Positions 1 through 8,337 of a stretch of 64,000 nt of DNA are shown in pieces. Every line of letters starts with the position of its first letter. Position 1 is the first letter of the stretch. Source of the stretch: Clostridiaceae bacterium Marseille-Q4143 (lineage in GTDB: Bacteria > Bacillota > Clostridia > Lachnospirales > Lachnospiraceae); assembly GCA_018228645.1 (NCBI GenBank), contig CP073693.1:1864253-1928252 (forward strand). The letters are read 5' to 3'. The notes beneath the pieces are model-generated. The model was not told where the DNA came from. It was given only the letters and a program-made list of their open reading frames with translations, and did not search any database. Both the position numbers and the translations under genes were made by a program.

Positions 1-368
1 TTGAATATCGCGACAGACCATCAGGAAGTGAGTCTAAGTTAAATACATATTCAGATGGATACAAGGTTCTTAATACAATTGTGAGATTGTTTAGAAATTA
101 TCAGCCATTGAAATTTTTTGGAAGCCTTTTTATAGTATTAATGGCTTGTGCAGTTGTATTATTCGCAGTGGTTTTCAGAGAATATTTTGTAACGGGTATG
201 GTGCAGAAAATGCCAACTTTAATTGTAAGTGGATTTTTAGCAATGTCTGCAATACAATCACTTTTTGTGGGTTTGATTTTAAATGCACATGTGGAAAGTG
301 CCCGTAAACAGTTTGAAAATAATTTGCAAGTAATTCATATGGATCTCACGAGGAAGATTAATGGATAA
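1..368 (+). CDS. GT2 glycosyltransferase, 3' end only (polyprenyl-phosphate sugar synthase type)
   Basis: The reading frame is open from base 3 to a TAA at 366-368, so the gene begins outside the window; the GTG at 81 is an internal valine. The visible tail has the sequence EYRDRPSGSESKLNTYSDG followed by two hydrophobic segments (about bases 115-170 and 200-275). This tail is typical of membrane-anchored GT2 enzymes of the dolichol-phosphate-mannose-synthase/GtrB type. These transfer a sugar from a nucleotide donor to a polyprenyl phosphate on the cytoplasmic face. The catalytic GT-A domain is not in the window, so donor and acceptor cannot be judged. The stop codon overlaps the start of the next micro-ORF, which implies one transcript. 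Identification rests on the C-terminal motif alone. Confidence 0.75.
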   Translation, partial: EYRDRPSGSESKLNTYSDGYKVLNTIVRLFRNYQPLKFFGSLFIVLMACAVVLFAVVFREYFVTGMVQKMPTLIVSGFLAMSAIQSLFVGLILNAHVESARKQFENNLQVIHMDLTRKING

Positions 369-462
369 GAAAAGAATATGGAGTTTTGTTGGTGCAAGTA
401 TGTCAACGATGGTATTCCCATATATATTGAAGAACTTCAATGAAAAAGAAGCTTTTGTATGA
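361..462 (+). CDS. 33-residue micro-ORF coupled to both neighbours
   Basis: This ORF begins at ATG 361 and ends at TGA 460-462. Its start overlaps the upstream stop (ATGGATAA) and its stop overlaps the downstream start (ATGA at 459-462), the usual arrangement of translationally coupled genes. A GAGGA ribosome site sits about 8 bases before the ATG. The product begins MDKKRIWSFVGASMSTMVF. It has a basic N-terminus followed by one hydrophobic segment (about residues 7-23), so it could be a small single-span membrane protein. I recognise no family. It may instead be the remnant of a longer membrane protein that once lay between the GT2 and DUF6020 genes. Confidence 0.5.
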   Translation: MDKKRIWSFVGASMSTMVFPYILKNFNEKEAFV

Positions 463-2015
463 TAATAGGAGCTAATATTATCAAGAATGAGGTCACTGAA
501 ATTAGTCAGATAGATACATGGGTTAAAATAATTCTACTCTTTCCGTTGATGGCATGTACCTTTATATTGCTTTTTTGTTTGATAAGAAATATAGCACTAT
601 GTTCTGAAAAAAGTGTAAGAACTAGTATATCAAGTCGGAAATGTTTTATGATTTGCTGGTTTGGTATTTTTTTTGTATGGATACCTTCTTTTTTTTCGGC
701 ATACCCAGGGATTTATGCGTATGATTGTATTCATCAGATAAAGTGGTATATAGATGGAAATGTATATACGCATCATCCAATTATTCATACATATTTATTA
801 TCTTTTTTTATTATTAAACTTGGACGTGATTTATTTGGAAGTTTAGAAATTGGATTGTTTTTATATAGCATTTTTCAAATGTTATGTATGTCTGCAATCT
901 TTTCAGCAGTATATACTTTTTATATTAAAGAGAAACTGAAATCGAAATGGCGTTATGTAATTTTGGCATGGTTTGCCTTTTATCCGGTAAATGCAATTCT
1001 GGCATTTTCCGCAACAAAAGATGTATTATATGCGGGAATTTTTATGCTGTGTATGATGTTATCGGTTATGGTGATTGAGAAGGAGGACATCCTTACATCG
1101 AAGCGTTTTTGTTTTCTTTTTGGGCTTCTATGGTTTGGAGAAATGATTTTTCGCAATCAGGGAAAATATGTATTTGCAGTTGGAATCGTGTTTCTGTTAC
1201 TGGCAGTGAAAAAATACCGAAAAAGACTATTAGTTTTGACCTTGATAATCTGTATTTTGTTTGGCATTTATGATGGACCTGTTACAACTGCAATAGCATA
1301 TCGACGAGGCGATACAATTAATGAAATGATGAGTATTCCTTGTGTACAGCTTTCCAGAGCAATGCTGTATGATAAACTGAATGAGGAAGAAGAACAGTTA
1401 ATTACAGAATATATTCCAGATTATGAAAGTTATGGCCAATTTCCGGCAATTGCAGATAGTATGAAAAGCACATTTAATTCTGCTAAGTTTAGAGAAAATC
1501 CGATTGAATTTATTAAATTATGGGGAAAGGTTGGAGTTAAACATTTAGATACATATATTGATGCTTTTTCTAGAATTACGATAGGATTTTGGTATCCGGA
1601 TATGAATTATAGGGATGAAGGCGCATTTCATCCATATTGGGAATGGCTTTCGATAGGGCAAAATGATCCGACTCCATTTATTGATTATACTTTAGTGAAA
1701 CGCGAGCCCGTAAAAGGTTTCAGATGGCTGGAAAAATTCAATTATACTCTGACATATGACAACTGGTATCAGAAAATACCGATGGTATCCATGTTATTCA
1801 GTTCGGGTATTGTTATTTGGTGTGTATTCTTTTATGCGTTGTATGCAGTATATTATAAAAAATACAGATATTTGGCAGTGGCATCAATTCCGGTTGCATT
1901 ATGGCTCACATTATTACTTGGTCCAGTAGTACTTTATAGATATATATATCCGATTGTATTGACAGTACCGGTATTATTTGCTTCTTGTAGTGGATTGCCA
2001 GATGTGAAAATATAA
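459..2015 (+). CDS. DUF6020-type multi-span membrane protein
   Basis: A 518-residue protein with roughly ten to twelve predicted membrane segments. Residues 82-89 read YPGIYAYD and residues 105-111 read HHPIIHT. This W/P...PG..YD followed by HP..HT pattern is characteristic of the DUF6020 family, which occurs in polysaccharide loci of Lachnospiraceae. The fold looks like a GT-C glycosyltransferase, in which a conserved acidic residue in the first large external loop serves catalysis; that role is inferred. A GT-C enzyme would use a polyprenyl-phosphate sugar, which fits the GT2 gene directly upstream. The start overlaps the preceding micro-ORF by ATGA and has no strong ribosome site of its own, so it may depend on coupling. 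The gene is clearly AT-rich compared with most of the window. Confidence 0.75.
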   Translation: MIIGANIIKNEVTEISQIDTWVKIILLFPLMACTFILLFCLIRNIALCSEKSVRTSISSRKCFMICWFGIFFVWIPSFFSAYPGIYAYDCIHQIKWYIDGNVYTHHPIIHTYLLSFFIIKLGRDLFGSLEIGLFLYSIFQMLCMSAIFSAVYTFYIKEKLKSKWRYVILAWFAFYPVNAILAFSATKDVLYAGIFMLCMMLSVMVIEKEDILTSKRFCFLFGLLWFGEMIFRNQGKYVFAVGIVFLLLAVKKYRKRLLVLTLIICILFGIYDGPVTTAIAYRRGDTINEMMSIPCVQLSRAMLYDKLNEEEEQLITEYIPDYESYGQFPAIADSMKSTFNSAKFRENPIEFIKLWGKVGVKHLDTYIDAFSRITIGFWYPDMNYRDEGAFHPYWEWLSIGQNDPTPFIDYTLVKREPVKGFRWLEKFNYTLTYDNWYQKIPMVSMLFSSGIVIWCVFFYALYAVYYKKYRYLAVASIPVALWLTLLLGPVVLYRYIYPIVLTVPVLFASCSGLPDVKI

Positions 2016-2041
2016 TTTTGAATGGAAGAGAGGAAATGAAA

Positions 2042-3169
2042 ATGAAATATGATTATTTAGTAGTAGGCTCCGGCCTTTATGGAGCTATTTTTGCACACGA
2101 GGCAAAGAAAGCAGGAAAATCGGTTCTGGTGATTGATAAGAGACCGAACATTGCAGGAAATGTGTATACGGAGGATGTGGAAGGAATCCATGTCCACAAA
2201 TATGGGGCTCATATTTTCCATACGAATAATAAAAAAGTATGGAACTATATCACTCAGTTTGCAGAGTTCAATCGGTTTACCAACAGTCCGGTAGCAAATT
2301 ATAATGGAGAATTATATAGTTTGCCTTTTAATATGTATACTTTTAATAAGATGTGGGGCGTGGTGACGCCGGAAGAAGCGGCGGCCAAGATTGAGGAGCA
2401 GAAGAAGGAAGCGGGCATCACCGAACCGAAGAACCTGGAGGAGCAGGCGATTTCTTTGGTTGGAAGAGATATTTTTGAAAAGCTGGTAAAGGGTTACACC
2501 GAGAAGCAGTGGGGAAGAGACTGCAAAGATCTCCCGGCATTTATCATTAAGCGGCTTCCGGTTCGTCTGACCTTTGATAACAACTATTTTAATGCACTGT
2601 ATCAGGGTATTCCGGTAGGAGGCTATACGAAGATGGTGGCCAATTTGTTGGAGGACATTGAAGTGCGCCTGAATACCGATTATCTGGAGAACAAGGCAGA
2701 GCTGGATGCACTGGCAGAGAAAGTGGTCTATACAGGTCCGGTAGATGCGTATTTTGATTATAAGCTGGGAACGCTGGAATATCGTTCGGTACGTTTTGAG
2801 ACAGAACTTCTGGACAAACCGAATTTCCAGGGAAATGCAGCGGTGAATTATACAGACCGGGAGACCCCATGGACCAGAATTATTGAGCACAAGTGGTTTG
2901 AGTTCGGCAAAGATGATAACGGAAATGACCTTCCGAAGACCGTCATCAGCCGCGAATACAGTTCGGAGTGGAAACCGGGTGACGAGCCGTACTATCCGGT
3001 GAACGACGAGAAGAATGGAAAACTGTATGCGGAGTATAAGAAGCTGGCGGATCAGGAAGAAAAAGTGATTTTTGGCGGACGTCTTGGTGAGTATAAGTAT
3101 TATGATATGGATGCGGTGATTGATTCGGCTTTGAATATGTGTGAGAAGGAACTCAAATCTGCGAAATAG
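2042..3169 (+). CDS. glf: UDP-galactopyranose mutase
   Basis: This FAD enzyme interconverts UDP-galactopyranose and UDP-galactofuranose in the cytoplasm and supplies Galf for surface glycans. The 375-residue length is typical. Near the N-terminus GSGLYGA (residues 9-15) is the dinucleotide-binding glycine motif, and YGAHIFHT about residues 54-61 is a hallmark of the family. The start was set at ATG 2042 because the AGAGAGG site upstream is then well spaced; a TTG at 2018 and an ATG at 2036 lie in the same frame but sit too near or before that site. The first 300 bases are AT-rich like the upstream gene, whereas from about 2345 codon use becomes GC-rich. A terminator follows 15 bases after the stop. 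Confidence 0.95.
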   Translation: MKYDYLVVGSGLYGAIFAHEAKKAGKSVLVIDKRPNIAGNVYTEDVEGIHVHKYGAHIFHTNNKKVWNYITQFAEFNRFTNSPVANYNGELYSLPFNMYTFNKMWGVVTPEEAAAKIEEQKKEAGITEPKNLEEQAISLVGRDIFEKLVKGYTEKQWGRDCKDLPAFIIKRLPVRLTFDNNYFNALYQGIPVGGYTKMVANLLEDIEVRLNTDYLENKAELDALAEKVVYTGPVDAYFDYKLGTLEYRSVRFETELLDKPNFQGNAAVNYTDRETPWTRIIEHKWFEFGKDDNGNDLPKTVISREYSSEWKPGDEPYYPVNDEKNGKLYAEYKKLADQEEKVIFGGRLGEYKYYDMDAVIDSALNMCEKELKSAK

Positions 3170-3184
3170 GACGAAAAATATAGT

Positions 3185-3240
3185 GGATAGTCTTTTTGTT
3201 GTATGATAAGATACAAGGGAAGGCTATCCTTATTTTATTT
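3185..3240 (+). terminator. Rho-independent terminator after glf
   Basis: A two-part hairpin. The outer arms GGATAGTCTT (3185-3194) and AAGGCTATCC (3220-3229) pair with one G-U. Inside them TTGTAT and ATACAA (about 3199-3216) pair as well. A T-rich tail (TTATTTTATTT) follows at 3230-3240. It separates the sugar genes from the AT-rich defence-like block. Confidence 0.7.
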
Positions 3241-3263
3241 ATATAAACAGTAAAAGTGAGAGA

Positions 3264-4375
3264 ATGATGGGCAACTATAAGTTTTATACGCCTCCAGAAG
3301 TTGCGGAGTGTTTAATGACTGTTTTACCAGAAAAAAAATATAAAAATGTGATTGATATATGTTGTGGCTCATGGAATTTGTTGAAGGCTGCAAATAAGGT
3401 ATTTGATATTGAAGAATATGTAGGAGTAGATATTGACGACAGTGCGGGAAAATATTGCTTGAATGGAGCACGTTTTGTTTGCGCTGATGGTAGAAAATTT
3501 GCAATAGAAGAAAAGAAAAAATATGACCTTGTACTGTCAAATCCACCGTTTGGCTGCATCAAAGAGAATAATAGAGTTTATGATAAAGGAATACATGGAA
3601 AAGAAAACGAAATAAAAGCGTTGCATAACCGACGCTATGAAAATGAAATGATGCAGGCAAATTTGCTGTTATCGAAAAAAATGGTGTACTTTTATTTATA
3701 CTTCCGGCTACTTTTTTTGAGGGAAAAACGTATTTGAATATACGAAAAGAATTATGTAAAAAGTATACAGTTCATTCTATTGTTAAATTGCCATTGGAGA
3801 CGTTTGGAAGTAGCAGAATTAATACATATGCATTAATCTTGTTAAATTCATGTGAGCAGGGGGAACAGGATGCTTATTTAAAAACCATGATTAAAAGAGG
3901 AAATACACTTCGAATTGAGCTGGATACAGTTATTTCGTCAGAAAGAATGAGAAGTGGAGAATGGATGGGCGTTGTTTCAAAAGAAAAAAAGTCGGTTAGA
4001 ATTTTTAGAGGAAATATCTCATCAGAAAAATTTTCTTTGGAAGGAGAATGTGTCTATCACAATTCCAGTATAGTGACAAAAGTAGGATGGGTTCCGTCTA
4101 TCAGGCATTGCTCACAACCCGATATAATACGGAATGCAAAATGTGCAGAAAGAGGAGATGTTCTCATCAATCGTGTTGGAAAGTACGCAAATTATTGGTG
4201 TATCTGCCAAAAAGATGGAATTGTTTCGGATTGTCTTCTGGTAGTAAAGACGTCAAAGAATAAAGACATAATTCATAAGTTACAAAAAAATTCAGTAGAT
4301 GGAAAATTGAATTTAAAAGAAAAAGGTGTAGCAACAAAATATACAACTGCAGAGGATGTTTTGAGCTTGTTATAA
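3264..4375 (+). pseudogene. Frameshifted N6-adenine DNA methyltransferase with target-recognition domain
   Basis: Two overlapping frames (3264-3737 and 3734-4375) form one methyltransferase. The first half has the AdoMet-binding motif DICCGSW (residues 31-37) and the catalytic NPPF (93-96) of N6-adenine DNA methylases. Its frame then degrades after a run of seven A at 3675-3681. Reading one base back at that run gives a smooth continuation, KNGVLLFILPATFFEGKTYL, into the second frame. The second half ends in a region with GDVLINRVG and SDCLLVV. It resembles target-recognition domains of type I HsdS or single-chain type IIG/BREX-like methylases. Adding one A restores a protein of about 370 residues. 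Causes could be a true frameshift mutation, phase variation, slippage, or a homopolymer sequencing error. It is first in a five-gene block and would modify host DNA or mark self. Confidence 0.75.
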
Positions 4376-4386
4376 GGAGCTTTGCA

Positions 4387-5046
4387 ATGGAAAAATACAA
4401 ACAATATATAGACAGTATGAAAATTATACCTGCAGAGCGAGAAGAGGATGTTGCATCCAGTGCACATAAAATAATTGGATATTGGAGAAGTGCATTTGGA
4501 AAAGGGGATGCGATACTTTCAAGGATAGTGGCAATAGGGAAGTGCTATGAAGGCGGAATTCGAAAATTTGTCCTGGTCGATGATTTCTCTGGTTCAGGAA
4601 AACAAATGTGTGAAGTTTTGAACAGAAAAGTATACATAAATAGAAGAGAATGTGAGCTTGGAAAAATAGGCGATACTTTTCAAGATGTGGAAATAATGGT
4701 TGCAGTATACGTAATTCATAAAAAAGCAAAGGAGCTTATAGAAAAGCAATATCCGAAGGTTCGTTTACTCTATATTGACTTGATTGATGAAGAAATGGAT
4801 TTCTTCAATGAAAGATCTGAAATTTATGCAGATATAAAAGAATGCGATAGGAAAAATATAGTTTCATCAGTGAAGTCTCTTCATGATAGACTAATGAATG
4901 AAAATGCAGAAATGCAGAAATTATCATCCTATATATTAAATATACCAGTTGTATTTGAACATGGTTGTCCCAATAATGCATTGTTGTTATTGTTTGCCCA
5001 TTCTGCAAATTGGCATCAGTTGTTTAAGCGAGGTGAAGAGATATGA
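4387..5046 (+). CDS. Phosphoribosyltransferase-like protein of conflict-system type
   Basis: A 219-residue protein with FVLVDDFSGSGKQ at residues 61-73. This is the shape of the PRPP-binding loop of type I phosphoribosyltransferases (hydrophobic residues, two acidic residues, then a Gly/Ser/Thr-rich turn). The C-terminus carries GCPNNALLLLF (193-203) and WHQLFKR (209-215). I recall a similar C-terminal pattern from a PRTase-like family linked to prokaryotic conflict systems (PRTase-CE); that assignment is from memory. A metabolic phosphoribosyltransferase is less likely because no nucleotide-metabolism gene is nearby. It starts 11 bases after the methyltransferase and overlaps the ATPase gene by ATGA, so the three are probably co-translated. 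Substrate and reaction are unknown. Confidence 0.65.
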   Translation: MEKYKQYIDSMKIIPAEREEDVASSAHKIIGYWRSAFGKGDAILSRIVAIGKCYEGGIRKFVLVDDFSGSGKQMCEVLNRKVYINRRECELGKIGDTFQDVEIMVAVYVIHKKAKELIEKQYPKVRLLYIDLIDEEMDFFNERSEIYADIKECDRKNIVSSVKSLHDRLMNENAEMQKLSSYILNIPVVFEHGCPNNALLLLFAHSANWHQLFKRGEEI

Positions 5047-6875
5047 ATAGTCCGTTTACTGATATAAAAGCACAGGAAATACCACCGGAAAAACAGGGAA
5101 AATTTTTTGTTACGCCCAAACATATAGAAAAATTGATATCATCAAAGGCGATGTTTATTCAGGGAGAACGTGGATCAGGAAAAACTACCATTCTACGCCA
5201 TTTGGAAGAAAAATTTAACCATTCAGAAGATTTAAAATATATGGCAGTTTATTTTCGATTCGAAACAGCTTATATGAAAAGTCTGAATAATCCGGAATTA
5301 TCAATAGATCAAAATATATCGGAGTTTTCCCAGGCAATTGTTGCGATTGTGGCAAGGCAATTTTGCGGAGTCCTGAAAGAAATCTGTAAAAAAAATGTGG
5401 AACTCAGCCAAAGGGAACATAGCATATGTGCAAAGGTTGGAATGCTATTGGATGTAGAGGTGAATGGTAATATTAACAGTTTTTTGCAGATATCGGATTA
5501 TCTGGATCAAATTCGTGTTCGAACGATGAAGGATTTAAGAAACGATAAAAGTGTTTGTTATTTTGACTATGCTATATTTTTGGACGAATTTTGTAAGATA
5601 TTACGGGAGGAAGAATTATTTTCAGAAACATGTTTCTTCGTTTTACTGGATGAATATGAAAATCTGACATTTACACAGCAGCGAGTAATCAATTCACTTA
5701 TAAAATCTTCTACATATTATCTGACATATAAAGTTTGCTTACGACCGGAAGGGTTTTTGACGAAAGATACGGTAGCAGAAAAAGAGCATTTAATGATCAG
5801 AAATGATTACGAAGAAATTGATTATGTAAAAGATGTTATAGGCGGAGAAAAGGAGATCAGAGAGCATTTAAGAGAAATATGCAAAAACCGTCTGAGTTAT
5901 TTTTATGAAAATCAGGGAGTAAAAACAACAGAACAGGATTTGGATATAGATCAATATCTGGATGTAATAAAAGATGAGAAGGATATTGAATCATGGGATA
6001 GAACAGGAGAATATAAAGATCAACTGAGAGATAATTTAAAAAAATCTTTTCCTGAATATGAACAGAAAATAAATGGAATACAAAAAGTACTTAACTTAAA
6101 ATTGATTGGCCTGTTAAAAGAAAAAGGATATGACGCAGCTCAAATATTTGATGCGATGGAGAAGGAAACAAATACCTATAAAAATTGGATCCATAATTAT
6201 AAACAGAATATTATTTATCAAGTCATATCTGAATGTGAGCAGACAAAGAAATACTGTGGTTTTGATATGTTTGCTAAACTTTCCTACGGAAATGCGAGAA
6301 CCGTATTGGAAATATTACATTATGCTTTTGGAGATTATGAAGAGGATGGACGAATTTATCCCAAAGTAAGTGTAAGCAGGCAGACAGAGGCAGTCAATAA
6401 AGTATCGAATGATTGGTTTGAACAAATCGCTTATATTCCGGTTAATGGAGAAAAAGTAAAAAATCTTATAAATTCATTGGGAAATCTGTTTGAAGAATAT
6501 ATACAGGATAAGAGAGCTAAAAAATTTGAAGTCAATAGTTTTTCGATTTGTACAACAAATTCAATTTCAAAAGAAATGCTTGCAGAACTAAAATCGGTGT
6601 TGCATGATGCTGTTGTCTGGGGAGCACTATTGCCGTCAAAAGCGACAAAAATAAAGAATAAAGGGGATATTGTATTTGATGGCCGTGATTATATGTTGCA
6701 TCCGATCCTGACGCCCTTTTTCAAAATATCGGTTAACAAACGGCAAAAATGTGAATTGGACGATAGTGTTGTTTATTCGATGTTTCAGCATAAGACCAGA
6801 AAAGAACTTAAGTCGATAAAAAAGGAATTGGATACAGGCTATAAACAGCAAGTATTGGAGTTGTATAATCAATGA
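5043..6875 (+). CDS. ORC/CDC6-like AAA ATPase of a putative defence block
   Basis: A 610-residue P-loop ATPase. Walker A is GERGSGKTT (residues 41-49) and Walker B is FVLLDEYE (199-206), followed by VCLRPEGF (about 231-238) where a sensor arginine would lie. The N-terminus NSPFTDIKAQE just before the P-loop matches the pattern I know from ATPases annotated as ORC-CDC6 family in bacterial defence neighbourhoods. The remaining 370 residues are rich in helices and charged residues and have no motif I recognise; they may sense or bind a partner. The start overlaps the upstream stop by ATGA and the end overlaps the next start by ATGA, so stoichiometric co-expression is likely. Housekeeping DnaA- or Cdc6-type function is unlikely in this context. 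Confidence 0.7.
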   Translation: MNSPFTDIKAQEIPPEKQGKFFVTPKHIEKLISSKAMFIQGERGSGKTTILRHLEEKFNHSEDLKYMAVYFRFETAYMKSLNNPELSIDQNISEFSQAIVAIVARQFCGVLKEICKKNVELSQREHSICAKVGMLLDVEVNGNINSFLQISDYLDQIRVRTMKDLRNDKSVCYFDYAIFLDEFCKILREEELFSETCFFVLLDEYENLTFTQQRVINSLIKSSTYYLTYKVCLRPEGFLTKDTVAEKEHLMIRNDYEEIDYVKDVIGGEKEIREHLREICKNRLSYFYENQGVKTTEQDLDIDQYLDVIKDEKDIESWDRTGEYKDQLRDNLKKSFPEYEQKINGIQKVLNLKLIGLLKEKGYDAAQIFDAMEKETNTYKNWIHNYKQNIIYQVISECEQTKKYCGFDMFAKLSYGNARTVLEILHYAFGDYEEDGRIYPKVSVSRQTEAVNKVSNDWFEQIAYIPVNGEKVKNLINSLGNLFEEYIQDKRAKKFEVNSFSICTTNSISKEMLAELKSVLHDAVVWGALLPSKATKIKNKGDIVFDGRDYMLHPILTPFFKISVNKRQKCELDDSVVYSMFQHKTRKELKSIKKELDTGYKQQVLELYNQ

Positions 6876-7846
6876 AATTGTATAATAGAAAAATGTCGTT
6901 TGCTTTTGCACAAGAAATACTACAGTATAAAGACTATGTATTTATTTATGCAGATAGTTTTCTTGGTGATGGCAATGAGCCCAGAGGCGAACGGATAAAG
7001 GAGACTCTTCATCCGGCTTCATACTACAAAATAAAGTATATATGCCAGGGCATAACAACGGAACAGAAAATATGTGAAATGTTTGAAACAATGGATGAAC
7101 ATGAAGCTAAGAAAGTATATGAATCGCTTCGACGAAAAGAGATGCACAAATTTCTTGCTCAGATATATGAAAAAAACAAAAAACTGGTGATTGATTTTAC
7201 ATTAATGAATTACCGGTTTTTAGGTTCATTGGTGGCATTCTTGAACGAATTTGAATGGGAAGAAGTGTACTTTTGTTATACGGAACCGGGAACATATAGG
7301 AAAAATACAGACAGTAGAATTAAATACCAGAATAATAATATGGGAATTGAACAAATTCCCGGTCTTGAAACGATTAGCGATAGTTCGACCGTCTGTGATT
7401 GGGTTGTTTTTTTGGGATTTGAAGGGTCTCGCGTGATGCGTTTGGAAGAAGACGCAGCATCGAATAGGAGATATGTATTACCATACATAAGCATTCCGGC
7501 GATGAATCCTCATTGGCATAACATGGCAATTAACGCGAACAGGGACTTTTATGAGTTAAAAGTTGATAAAGAAGTGACAGATTATGTATCTTCTATAGAT
7601 CCTTTCGAAACATATCAAAGGCTGAATGAAATTAAAGAAAACAGCACAGACCGTCTGGTAATATCACCCATTGGATCTAAACCAGTGTTTTTAGGTTGTG
7701 TGATGTATGTTTTGGAAAATGAAAAGGAGATGCTATTATTTGATAACCCTGTTCAAGCTGGAAGTAATTCTGATGAATATGGGGAATCTCATTTTTATGA
7801 TTTAACACAATTTGTTCGTGCGGTGAAAAACAGTCGATTTGAATAA
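6872..7846 (+). CDS. Unrecognised Rossmann-like protein of the defence-like block
   Basis: A 324-residue protein I cannot assign. It has alternating beta-like hydrophobic strands and helices without membrane segments. Three stretches stand out as possible active or ligand sites: YTEPGTY (136-142), VVFLGFEGSR (178-187) and VISPIGSKP (263-271). A late DNPVQAGSNSDEYGES (291-306) is rich in small polar residues. A glycine-rich LGFEG after a hydrophobic strand would suit nucleotide binding, but no standard GxGxxG or P-loop is present. Its start overlaps the ATPase stop by ATGA, so it is probably a partner or effector of the ATPase. The function is left open. Confidence 0.6.
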   Translation: MKLYNRKMSFAFAQEILQYKDYVFIYADSFLGDGNEPRGERIKETLHPASYYKIKYICQGITTEQKICEMFETMDEHEAKKVYESLRRKEMHKFLAQIYEKNKKLVIDFTLMNYRFLGSLVAFLNEFEWEEVYFCYTEPGTYRKNTDSRIKYQNNNMGIEQIPGLETISDSSTVCDWVVFLGFEGSRVMRLEEDAASNRRYVLPYISIPAMNPHWHNMAINANRDFYELKVDKEVTDYVSSIDPFETYQRLNEIKENSTDRLVISPIGSKPVFLGCVMYVLENEKEMLLFDNPVQAGSNSDEYGESHFYDLTQFVRAVKNSRFE

Positions 7847-7882
7847 GGAGATAGATTTTCATAGGGAGGTTTGCAGAAGTTT

Positions 7883-8314
7883 ATGAATATTGTACAGATG
7901 TTTATGGGAAATTTGCAGGTGTGGGTTCCAGCAGTAGTTAGTATTATTACTTTGATTCTTAATTTATGTTTTTATATTTTTGTACAGCCAAAGTTGACCT
8001 TAAGAGCTGGAGCAAAACAGGAATTGGAAAAAACATCAGTAGAACTATTGAATTATATGGCGGAAGTTGTTTCGTATCCTGAATTTGAAGGAGTACCAAC
8101 AAAAATTCGAAAATATAGTCTTCAGATTCATATGCAATTTAAAAGTGGTACCGCAGGGAATGGAATTGATCTTGTACTGGAAAAGATATATAAAGAAGTG
8201 AAAAGAAGGAAAACATTATCGGATGAAAATGATATTGAACAGTGGGACACAGAGTTTAGAAATTTAGCACGGGAGCTTAGAGTAAAACTTGCAGGGTATT
8301 GTGGAACACTGTAA
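7883..8314 (+). CDS. Small membrane-anchored protein, last gene of the defence-like block
   Basis: A 143-residue protein with one long hydrophobic segment near the N-terminus (about residues 13-34) and a charged helical cytoplasmic part of about 105 residues. The segment-plus-helical-domain shape is common among membrane effectors of defence systems, but no known family is recognisable. The frame can also be read from TTG 7871. That codon lies one base from the GGGAGG site (7864-7869), so ATG 7883 is preferred although its spacing of 13 bases is long. It starts 36 bases after the preceding stop, the widest gap of the block, and ends 23 bases before the metalloprotease gene with no terminator between them. 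Confidence 0.6.
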   Translation: MNIVQMFMGNLQVWVPAVVSIITLILNLCFYIFVQPKLTLRAGAKQELEKTSVELLNYMAEVVSYPEFEGVPTKIRKYSLQIHMQFKSGTAGNGIDLVLEKIYKEVKRRKTLSDENDIEQWDTEFRNLARELRVKLAGYCGTL

Positions 8315-8337
8315 CATAAAAAACAGGGAGCAAAGGA

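Noticed and set aside
3199..3207. TATGAT in the glf terminator as promoter of the defence-like block
   Set aside because: No acceptable -35 box lies 16-18 bases upstream; the promoter of that block could not be placed.
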